A DNA stretch of 64,000 bases from assembly GCF_003072625.1 (NCBI RefSeq), contig NZ_CP027805.1:804001-868000 (forward strand), read 5' to 3'. Positions 57,612-64,000 of this stretch are shown piece after piece. This DNA is from Limosilactobacillus reuteri. GTDB lineage: Bacteria; Bacillota; Bacilli; Lactobacillales; Lactobacillaceae. Both the position numbers and the translations under genes were made by a program. Position 1 is the first letter of the stretch; each line of letters begins with the position of its first letter. A model generated the notes under the pieces. It was not told the origin of the DNA and searched no databases. It was given only the letters and a program-made list of their open reading frames with translations.

Positions 57612-59033
57612 ATGAAGAAAACCAAGATTGTAAGTACACTTGGTCCTGCAAGTACTGATGTTGATACGATCGTTAAGTTGATCAATGCGGGAGCTAACAT
57701 TTTCCGTTTCAACTTCTCACACGGTGACCACCCAGAACACTTGGGTCGGATCGAAAACGTACACAAGGCTGAAGAAATTACTGGCAAGCACGTTGGTCTT
57801 ATGCTTGATACTAAGGGTGCCGAAATTCGGACTACTGTTCAAAAAGAAGGTAAGATCAACTTTGAAATTGGCGACAAGGTTCGCATTTCAATGGATCCTT
57901 CAATTGAAGGTACTCATGACAAGATTGCTGTTACCTACCCAGGCTTATACGATGATACTCATGTTGGTGGCCATGTTCTTTTTGATGATGGTTTAATTGA
58001 AATGGTTATTGATGAAAAAGACGATGCAAACAAGGAACTTGTATGTCACGTCCTAAACCATGGTGTTCTTGGTTCTCGGAAGGGTGTTAACGCCCCTGGT
58101 GTATCAATCAACTTACCAGGTATTACTGAAAAGGACAGTAGTGATATTCGTTTTGGTTTGGAAAACAAGATCAACTACATTGCTGCATCCTTCGTTCGTA
58201 AGGCTCAAGATGTTCTTGACATTCGTGAATTACTTAAGGAAAAGAACATGGAAGATGTTCAAATTTTCCCTAAGATTGAATCTCAAGAAGGTATCGACAA
58301 CTTTGAAGAAATCATTGCTGTTTCTGACGGTTTAATGGTACCTCGTGGTGACATGGGTGTTGAAATTCCTGCCCAAAATGTGCCAATTGTTCAAAAGCAC
58401 ATGATCAAGCGTTGTAACGAATTAGGTAAGCCAGTTATTACTGCTACCCAAATGCTTGACTCAATGCAAGAAAACCCACGCCCAACCCGTGCCGAAGTAT
58501 CAGACGTTGCTAACGCCGTATTTGATGGTACTGATGCTACTATGCTTTCTGGTGAAAGTGCTAACGGTGACTACCCAGTTGAATCTGTTGCAATGATGAA
58601 CGACATTGATATCAAGGCTGAAAACCACCTTTGGGAATTCGGTACTGAAAAGTTTGATTGGGACAAGTCTGACGTAACTGAAACTATCGGTTCTGCTGTT
58701 GCTAACGCAGCTAAAGACTTAGATATCCACACAATTGTTGCTTACACTGCTTCAGGCTACACTGCTAAGATGATTTCTAAGTACCGTCCTAATGCTGATA
58801 TCGTTGCATTAACTCCAAACGAACGTGTAGAACGTGGACTTATGATCAACTGGGGTGTTCAACCATACGTTGTTGATGAAATGAAGAACACTGATACAAT
58901 GTTCGACTTAGCTGCTAAGAAGGCTGTTGAACTTGGCTTTGCTAAGAAGGGCGACAAGATCATCATCGTTGCTGGTGTTCCTTTAGGTGTACCAGGTGCA
59001 ACTAACATGATGCGTGTTAAGACTATCGACTAA
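57612..59033 (+). CDS. pyk: Pyruvate kinase
   Basis: Last step of glycolysis: phosphoenolpyruvate plus ADP gives pyruvate plus ATP. Motifs KTKIVSTLGPAS near residue 3, FRFNFSHGDHPEH near 34, MLDTKGAEIR near 64 and the active-site segment IFPKIESQEGIDNF near 218, with MVPRGDMGVEIP near 243. At 473 aa it has no C-terminal PEP-utilizer extension as found in some bacilli. Codon use is strongly biased to a few codons (AAG, GGT, AAC), as for highly expressed genes. GGAG lies ten bases before the ATG. pfkA is not adjacent. Confidence 0.98.
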   Translation: MKKTKIVSTLGPASTDVDTIVKLINAGANIFRFNFSHGDHPEHLGRIENVHKAEEITGKHVGLMLDTKGAEIRTTVQKEGKINFEIGDKVRISMDPSIEGTHDKIAVTYPGLYDDTHVGGHVLFDDGLIEMVIDEKDDANKELVCHVLNHGVLGSRKGVNAPGVSINLPGITEKDSSDIRFGLENKINYIAASFVRKAQDVLDIRELLKEKNMEDVQIFPKIESQEGIDNFEEIIAVSDGLMVPRGDMGVEIPAQNVPIVQKHMIKRCNELGKPVITATQMLDSMQENPRPTRAEVSDVANAVFDGTDATMLSGESANGDYPVESVAMMNDIDIKAENHLWEFGTEKFDWDKSDVTETIGSAVANAAKDLDIHTIVAYTASGYTAKMISKYRPNADIVALTPNERVERGLMINWGVQPYVVDEMKNTDTMFDLAAKKAVELGFAKKGDKIIIVAGVPLGVPGATNMMRVKTID

Positions 59034-59053
59034 TATTTTATAATATTGTCTAC

Positions 59054-59088
59054 AAAAAGATCGGTCATTAGTAACCGGTCTTTTTTTA
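59054..59088 (+). terminator. Terminator after pyk
   Basis: AAAGATCGGT pairs with ACCGGTCTTT (one G-U pair), followed by a run of T. Confidence 0.88.
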
Positions 59089-59174
59089 TACCAATGATAA
59101 TCATTGATCTTACTAGCAAAATAAGCCTTTACCGTGTAAAATCGATATAGAATAAAAAAGGATAAGTGATAAAA

Positions 59175-60056
59175 ATGAATTCAGCATTAGGAAAAGTTGT
59201 TACAGCGGTAATGATTGATGAAAATGATACCGATTATTTTGTTCAACCAGATCGTAATGGACAAACGTATCGATTACCGAAAAATGAAAGTCCCCAAGAA
59301 TTACATATTGGTGGACAGGTACGAGGTTTTGTTTACGAGAATGAGGACCATCAACTACAGATGACCTGTAAATATATCCCAACGATCCAGGTTGACCATT
59401 ATGATTATGGTACGGTAGTTAATGTGCGTCGTGATCTAGGAGTTTTTGTTGATATTGGTCTCCCCAATAAGGATATTGTTGTCTCTTTAGATGACTTACC
59501 AAGCTTAAAACACTTATGGCCACAACCAGGTGACCGTTTATTAATGGCGCTTCAAGTTGATGATAAGGACCGTTTATGGGGTAAACTAGCAGAAGATCAA
59601 ATCTATCAAACTATTTCAGCAGCTCCAGATAAACGATTACTAAACCATGATACTTATGCCACAGTTTACCGTCTCAAGATGAGTGGAACCTTTGTGATTA
59701 CTGATGACTACCGTTTAGGATTTATCCATCCAAGTGAACGAGACCAAGAACCGCGATTAGGTCAACGGGTTAAAGCGCGGGTTATTGGGATTTCATCACA
59801 TGGTAGTCTTAATCTTTCCCTTAAGCCTCGTGCCTACCAAGCTATTGGTGAAGATGCACAAATGATTTTGACAATGTTAGAACATGATATAAATCATCGC
59901 TTGCCATATACTGATAAGACGGACCCATCAATCATCCGTGACGTCTTTGGAATAAGCAAGGGGCAGTTTAAGCGTGCTATTGGCCATTTGCTTAAAGAAA
60001 AATTAGTAAAACAAGAAAATGGTCAATTAATTCTAGTAAAAGAGAATCAAGATTAA
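59175..60056 (+). CDS. cvfB: S1-domain RNA-binding protein CvfB
   Basis: CvfB/YitL family; RNA-binding protein with several S1-like domains (one near residues 75-145 with YGTVVNVRRDLGVFVDIG, another near 150-220) and a C-terminal winged helix (FGISKGQFKRAIGHLLKE near 263). In Staphylococcus it affects virulence gene expression; the role in lactobacilli is unclear. It is 293 aa. The start could also be the GTG at 59166; AAGGA is close to that and rather far from the ATG. The stop is followed by the next gene at once. Confidence 0.88.
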   Translation: MNSALGKVVTAVMIDENDTDYFVQPDRNGQTYRLPKNESPQELHIGGQVRGFVYENEDHQLQMTCKYIPTIQVDHYDYGTVVNVRRDLGVFVDIGLPNKDIVVSLDDLPSLKHLWPQPGDRLLMALQVDDKDRLWGKLAEDQIYQTISAAPDKRLLNHDTYATVYRLKMSGTFVITDDYRLGFIHPSERDQEPRLGQRVKARVIGISSHGSLNLSLKPRAYQAIGEDAQMILTMLEHDINHRLPYTDKTDPSIIRDVFGISKGQFKRAIGHLLKEKLVKQENGQLILVKENQD

Positions 60057-60949
60057 TGAATAATGAAGTGGCTGCGTTTTTAGCTTTTTTGAAAGATGAA
60101 CGACAATTAAGTGATAATACCTTGATGAGTTATCAACGTGACTTGGAACAAACGGTGACTTATTTAGAAGATCGCGGAATTGCTGATTGGCAACAGGTGG
60201 ATCACTATTTGCTAATTGACCTCCTTAATAGTCTTCGTCAGCAGGGAAAAGCTAATTCAACAATTAACCGTGTAATTTCAAGTTTACGGCAATTTTATAA
60301 ATATATGATTCGTCACCGTAACCTAACCATGAATCCAATGGAAATGATTGATCACCAGTATACTTTCAACCAACCACCTGTACCGGTAATTTTAACTGAA
60401 AAAGAAATTGAACAATTGCTGGCAGTTCCTGATGTTTCAACCCCAATTGGTCTTCGCGATCGAGCGTTATTAGAGATTATGGATGCAACGGGAATGAGGG
60501 TTAGTGAAGTAATTGCTTTAGATCTGACAGCACTTCATCTCGACGTAAAGCTTTTACAACTAACAGGAAAGAATGAACGCGAACGGATGATTCCCTTAAG
60601 TCAACCAGCAGTTAAATGGCTTACCGACTACCTAGGTCATGGTCGACCACGTTTGCTCAGAGATGATCATGAAACGCGGGTGTTCTTAAATGCCCATGGA
60701 TATCCTTTAACGCGGCAAGGAATTTGGAAAAAAATGAAAGAGTGGGTTGATGAGGCTAAAATCAAAAAAGAGGTTACTCCACAAACCATGCGTTATTCTT
60801 TTGCTGTTCATTTGATAGAAAATGGCGCCGATGTTCAATTAATTCAAGAAATTCTTGGCTATAACGCGATGAAGGCTCTCCAACCATATTTACAGGTATC
60901 GCCGCAACAGTTATCTGCTAACTATATGAAATATCATCCTCGCGCATAG
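60056..60949 (+). CDS. xerD: XerD-like tyrosine recombinase with altered catalytic residues
   Basis: By context (before ribT-scpA-scpB-rluB) and full-length similarity (297 aa, N-terminal SAM-like and C-terminal catalytic domain) this is the XerD-position gene. Arg in ATGMRVSEV and Lys in LTGKNERERMIPL are present, and the nucleophile Tyr in QPYLQV. But the usual HxLRH box reads QTMRY and the usual LGH reads LGY, so both catalytic His positions are replaced. Chromosome dimer resolution by this protein alone is therefore uncertain. It might be a structural partner of another Xer protein or have another role. Confidence 0.85.
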   Translation: MNNEVAAFLAFLKDERQLSDNTLMSYQRDLEQTVTYLEDRGIADWQQVDHYLLIDLLNSLRQQGKANSTINRVISSLRQFYKYMIRHRNLTMNPMEMIDHQYTFNQPPVPVILTEKEIEQLLAVPDVSTPIGLRDRALLEIMDATGMRVSEVIALDLTALHLDVKLLQLTGKNERERMIPLSQPAVKWLTDYLGHGRPRLLRDDHETRVFLNAHGYPLTRQGIWKKMKEWVDEAKIKKEVTPQTMRYSFAVHLIENGADVQLIQEILGYNAMKALQPYLQVSPQQLSANYMKYHPRA

Positions 60950-60963
60950 AAAGGAAAAATACG

Positions 60964-61320
60964 ATGTTAGTTCGTTATCGAAAAGATTACCAAAAAATCG
61001 CCCTTGGTTTATTATCCTTAGTAAAAGACCTTCGAAAAGATAATCGCTTTATGGAAGAGATGGACTGGGCACTTGCTAATGATTGGCCAATCTTTTTGTG
61101 GAAAGACATGGATGATAGCCACTTTATTGGAATTGTGATTCTAGAAATAGGGGATTGTTACGTGCTGGTTCGTCGCTTATCGTTTACGCCAAGCGAACGA
61201 TCTGGACATAATATTTTTTCTTTATTAGATGGCGTTCACGACCAATATCCCCATAAACGCCTTATGGGAACCTTAGCAACCCAACCAATAATTAGCATGT
61301 GGGAGGGAAATAATGAATAA
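60964..61320 (+). CDS. ribT: RibT-like protein
   Basis: 118-aa protein of the RibT type, a short GNAT-fold family named after the Bacillus rib operon; its role is unclear. In lactobacilli it sits between xerD and scpA, as here. Typical text includes DWPIFLWKDMDDSHFIGIV near residue 36 and VRRLSFTPSERSG near 68. AAAGGAAA precedes the ATG. It overlaps scpA by eight bases. The acetyltransferase call is weak because the CoA loop is not obvious. Confidence 0.8.
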   Translation: MLVRYRKDYQKIALGLLSLVKDLRKDNRFMEEMDWALANDWPIFLWKDMDDSHFIGIVILEIGDCYVLVRRLSFTPSERSGHNIFSLLDGVHDQYPHKRLMGTLATQPIISMWEGNNE

Positions 61321-62104
61321 GCAAGCGCAACCACAAAATCCATTTCAGCCAGTTATAAAGGTTCATGACTTTGAAGGGCCACTAGATTTATTGCTTCATT
61401 TAATAAAGCAATCTGAAATGGACATTTATGATATTCAGATTTCACAAATAACTGGCCAATACCTAGATTACCTTCACCAGATGCAAAGTCACCAGTTAGA
61501 AGTGGCGGGTGAATATTTTGTGATGGCTGCCACTCTGATGGACATTAAAAGCCAAATGCTATTACCTTCGCCGCCAGTATTGGATGATGAGTTAGAAGTA
61601 GAAGAGATTGATCCCCGACAAGAATTAGTGGAACAGCTTTTGGAATACCAGCGTTATAAAAAAGCGGCAGACCGGTTAAAAGATAAAGAAAATCTACGAC
61701 AACAGGAGTATACGCGGCCAGCAATGCAAGTTCCGCGTGAAATGGTGAAATCTCATGTGGAGCCAGGCATCGAGTTAACGGATTTGCAAGAAGCCTTTGC
61801 AGCAGTTCTTCGCCGCCACCAATTAGCTACTCCATTGGTTGAAACCGTTGCAGCTGAAAAAGTAAGCGTTGGCCAACAAATGAAGCACGTGATTGAAATT
61901 ATTCATGATGGGCCGGTTAGGTTTGAAGACTTGTTTGAAGATTTACATACTCGCGATGGCTTAGTTACAACTTTTTTAGCAATTCTTGAACTGGCAAAGC
62001 ATCAAGCAATTGTTATTAACCAAGATGGATTGTTTGAACCAATAATTTTAACGGAGGGACCTAAGAGTGACGAATACAAAACTAACCAACCAAGCGCAGA
62101 TTGA
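61313..62104 (+). CDS. scpA: Segregation and condensation protein A
   Basis: Kleisin subunit of the SMC-ScpAB condensin. The N-terminal SMC-binding part has VHDFEGPLDLLLHLIKQSEMDIYDI near residue 17 (split here for length: VHDFEGPLDLLLHL, then IKQSEMDIYDI), and the C-terminal winged helix is near 195-250. It is 263 aa, normal. GGGAGGG lies before the ATG, within ribT. It overlaps scpB by 38 bases, an unusually long overlap that suggests strict coupling. Confidence 0.95.
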   Translation: MNKQAQPQNPFQPVIKVHDFEGPLDLLLHLIKQSEMDIYDIQISQITGQYLDYLHQMQSHQLEVAGEYFVMAATLMDIKSQMLLPSPPVLDDELEVEEIDPRQELVEQLLEYQRYKKAADRLKDKENLRQQEYTRPAMQVPREMVKSHVEPGIELTDLQEAFAAVLRRHQLATPLVETVAAEKVSVGQQMKHVIEIIHDGPVRFEDLFEDLHTRDGLVTTFLAILELAKHQAIVINQDGLFEPIILTEGPKSDEYKTNQPSAD

Positions 62105-62672
62105 AGGATTACTTTTTATTAGTGGGGATGAAGGAATTACCCTGGGTGATTTAGCGAAAATTTCTGGTTTTATGAAGCCAGCTATTCTAGCAATATTACA
62201 AGATCTAAAAAAGAAGTATGAAGATGATCCCGCGTCTGCTTTTATCTTACTCGAAAGTGATCAGACTTATCGTTTGGCAACCAAACCCCAGTTAGCAGAG
62301 GTCATTAAACATTATTTTGAAGTCCCATTAACGGTGCCATTGACTAAAGCATTACTGGAAGTGTTGGCAATTGTTGCTTATCGACAACCAATTACGCGAC
62401 TAGAAATTGACGATATTCGGGGAGTGCAAAGTTCAGGATCATTACAAAAATTAATGGTTCGTGGTTTAGTTGGCACTCATGGACGCTTGGATGCACCTGG
62501 CCGTCCATTTTTATATTCAACAACCCCGGCTTTTTTAAATTATTTTGGGTTAAGCGATTTAGATGAACTTCCACCGTTACCTGATCAAGATGAATTAGAA
62601 ATGAGCAATATTAATGGAGATATTTTCCTCGAAGCATTGCAAGCGCGAGAAGAACGAAAGGACGATAATTAA
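62067..62672 (+). CDS. scpB: Segregation and condensation protein B
   Basis: Dimeric winged-helix partner of ScpA. Motifs: QIEGLLFISGDEGITL near residue 8, LLEVLAIVAYRQPITR near 92 and YSTTPAFLNYFGL near 150. It is 201 aa, normal. The start is GTG at 62067, after GGAGGGACC. Its end touches rluB (ATG within the stop region). The smc gene itself is not in the window. Confidence 0.95.
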   Translation: MTNTKLTNQAQIEGLLFISGDEGITLGDLAKISGFMKPAILAILQDLKKKYEDDPASAFILLESDQTYRLATKPQLAEVIKHYFEVPLTVPLTKALLEVLAIVAYRQPITRLEIDDIRGVQSSGSLQKLMVRGLVGTHGRLDAPGRPFLYSTTPAFLNYFGLSDLDELPPLPDQDELEMSNINGDIFLEALQAREERKDDN

Positions 62673-63388
62673 TGGAACGATTACAAAAGGCGATGGCAGA
62701 AGCAGGAGTAGCTTCGCGTCGGGCATCGGAAAAACTTATCCTTCAGGGGAAAGTTGCAGTTAATGGCAAGATTGTGACGGAACTTGGCACTAAAGTTGGC
62801 GTTCACGATGAGATTGTAGTAAATGGCGTTCCAATTCATCATGAACAACATGTTTACTACTTACTAAATAAACCACGGGGAGTTATCTCAAGTGCTCATG
62901 ATGATAAGGGACGGCGAACAGTCGTTGATATTATTCATGATGCTGATATTGATGAACGTATTTATCCAGTTGGCCGCTTAGACTATGACACAACAGGAAT
63001 TCTTCTCCTAACAAATGATGGCGCTTTAGCAAATAAACTGATGCACCCTAAATATGAAGTTGAAAAAACTTACATTGCTAAGGTTGAAGAAATCGTCAAA
63101 AATGATGAATTGAAACAATTGCGTTTAGGGGTAGTTATTGATGGTCGAAAGACAGAGCCGGCTAAATCGAAACTCTTGAATGTTGACCGTGCCAAGAAGA
63201 CAAGTCTTGTTCAATTAACAATTCATGAGGGACGAAACCACCAAGTTAAGAATATGTTTAAAGCAGTGGGACATCCAGTGACTAAACTTCATCGTGAAAC
63301 ATATGGACCATTAAATTTATATGGCCTTCAACCAGGGGAGTTTCGTGCATTAAAGCCTGAAGAAGTGCAAATATTAAAGAAAAAGTAA
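62672..63388 (+). CDS. rluB: rRNA pseudouridine synthase RluB
   Basis: Makes a pseudouridine in 23S rRNA. The N-terminal S4 domain (residues 1-60, MERLQKAMAEAGVASRRASE) is followed by the catalytic domain with GRLDYDTTGILLLTNDG near 102, including the active Asp, and HEGRNHQVKNMF near 187. It is 238 aa, normal. It starts at the scpB stop. It is the last gene of the xerD-ribT-scpAB-rluB operon. Confidence 0.95.
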   Translation: MERLQKAMAEAGVASRRASEKLILQGKVAVNGKIVTELGTKVGVHDEIVVNGVPIHHEQHVYYLLNKPRGVISSAHDDKGRRTVVDIIHDADIDERIYPVGRLDYDTTGILLLTNDGALANKLMHPKYEVEKTYIAKVEEIVKNDELKQLRLGVVIDGRKTEPAKSKLLNVDRAKKTSLVQLTIHEGRNHQVKNMFKAVGHPVTKLHRETYGPLNLYGLQPGEFRALKPEEVQILKKK

Positions 63389-63490
63389 AATTGAATTTGT
63401 AAAATAACCCGAGAGGCACTGGGGGACAAGAAGTATCCAATTTTACAAAAGAACACGGAATAACACGGAAAAAGAGCCAAGCTATAAACG

Positions 63491-63519
63491 TTGACATGAC
63501 AGTAAAAGCCTATTAGAAT
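63491..63519 (+). promoter_or_regulatory. Promoter of the ribU riboswitch leader
   Basis: TTGACA (63491-63496), 17-base spacer, TAGAAT (63514-63519). It lies just upstream of the FMN riboswitch. Confidence 0.85.
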
Positions 63520-63545
63520 AGGAACTGTAAAATTATAAAACGTTT

Positions 63546-63660
63546 GTCTTCAAGGCGCGGTGAAATTCCCGACCGGCGGTGACAGCCCGCAACCCATTGT
63601 TAATGGTTGATCTGGTGTAATTCCAGAGCCGACAGTATAGTCTGGTATAAAGAAGATTTC
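63546..63660 (+). promoter_or_regulatory. FMN riboswitch (RFN element)
   Basis: Contains the RFN core: AGGCGCGGTGAAATTCCCGA, then CCGGCGGTGACAGCCCGC, later GATCTGGTGTAATTCCAGAG and CCGACAGTATAGTCTGG. These are the conserved arms of the FMN aptamer. FMN binding would favour the terminator at 63691 and shut off the riboflavin transporter. Confidence 0.96.
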
Positions 63661-63690
63661 TGTATTAAATAATCTTTAAATAGTTTATTT

Positions 63691-63733
63691 GCGTTGCTGA
63701 CAAACAAATCGTAAGTCAGCAACGCTTTTTTAT
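63691..63733 (+). terminator. Riboswitch-controlled terminator
   Basis: GCGTTGCTGAC pairs with GTCAGCAACGC, followed by TTTTTT. It is the expression platform of the FMN riboswitch. Confidence 0.9.
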
Positions 63734-63777
63734 ACAGGATGCCAAATGGAGGCAATCTCAGATGGAGGTTGTTATTA

Positions 63778-64000
63778 ATGACAGTAACGCATCAACGTAT
63801 TCAACGATTGGTGGGTATAGCATGTTTGGGCGCGCTAGCATTTATTTTAATGTTTTTTGAGTTTCCGGTTTTGCCGATGGCTCCCTACCTAAAACTTGAC
63901 TTTTCTGATGTCCCCGTTTTACTAGGGGGCTATATCTATGGGCCAGTTGGCGGAATTGTTATCGCAGCAATTAAATGCTTAATTCATGGAATGATTCACG
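63778..64000 (+). CDS. ribU: Riboflavin transporter RibU, 3'-truncated by the window edge
   Basis: First 74 residues of an ECF-type S-component for riboflavin. It begins MTVTHQRIQRLVGIACLGAL, has a first membrane helix, then the family motif KLDFSDVPVLLGGYIYGPVGG (here from residue about 39; given as KLDFSDVPVLLG, then GYIYGPVGG). GGAGG lies nine bases before the ATG at 63778. Placement behind an FMN riboswitch confirms the substrate class. The rest of the gene is outside the window. Confidence 0.93.
   Translation, partial: MTVTHQRIQRLVGIACLGALAFILMFFEFPVLPMAPYLKLDFSDVPVLLGGYIYGPVGGIVIAAIKCLIHGMIH

Overview
The window is low-GC Firmicute chromosome, most probably Limosilactobacillus (L. reuteri group). 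Supporting signs are the gene orders hrcA-grpE-dnaK-dnaJ-lepA, glyQ-glyS-dnaG-rpoD and xerD-ribT-scpA-scpB-rluB, a C2-type bile salt hydrolase, L-lactate dehydrogenase, several TTG/GTG starts with strong Shine-Dalgarno sequences, and insertion sequences of families common in lactobacilli. The genus call is inference from content; I ran no search. There are no rRNA or tRNA genes, no CRISPR array and no intact prophage.
Layout. 1-2.1 kb: end of truB, ribF and a small minus-strand gene. 2.1-8.9 kb: CIRCE-controlled heat-shock operon, dnaJ and lepA. 8.9-16.2 kb: an accessory stretch with an integrase remnant, an ISLre2-type element (copy 1), a C69 dipeptidase, an Ldh2-type dehydrogenase, a 58-aa gene and a nest of two broken elements (IS30 type joined to a 5'-truncated ISL3 type). 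16.2-23.2 kb: ldh, small genes, prmA-rsmE, rel, dtd and a highly structured intergenic element. 23.2-30.4 kb: a fructosamine-kinase-like gene, IS copy 2, T-box-aspS and an amino acid ABC transporter. 30.4-33.4 kb: rpsU-yqeY, an intact IS30-type element and bsh. 33.4-37.7 kb: argGH and bioY-birA. 37.8-49.2 kb: phoH-ybeY-dgkA-era-recO, T-box-glyQS, dnaG-rpoD and an aminotransferase. 49.3-53.7 kb: IS copy 3, trmK-nif3 and pepT. 53.7-64 kb: a DUF2929-like gene, dnaE, pyk, cvfB, xerD-like, ribT, scpAB, rluB, FMN riboswitch and the start of ribU.
How it works together. Most genes are core housekeeping: chaperones, translation factors and synthetases, replication and sigma factor, chromosome condensation, stringent response and glycolysis. 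Visible regulation includes CIRCE/HrcA, two T-boxes, an FMN riboswitch, a BirA operator before bioY-birA and an ArgR-type box before argGH. The accessory layer is mostly insertion sequences, and these have altered local regulation: an IS30-type end supplies a perfect -35 box before bsh, and an ISLre2-type copy has split the terminator of the aminotransferase gene.
I found no clear new multi-gene system. The best candidates for new biology are the multi-hairpin RNA-like element after dtd (22994-23113), the xerD-like recombinase in which both catalytic histidines are replaced, the IS30/bsh hybrid promoter, and a 112-aa gene whose Shine-Dalgarno points to a non-canonical start codon.
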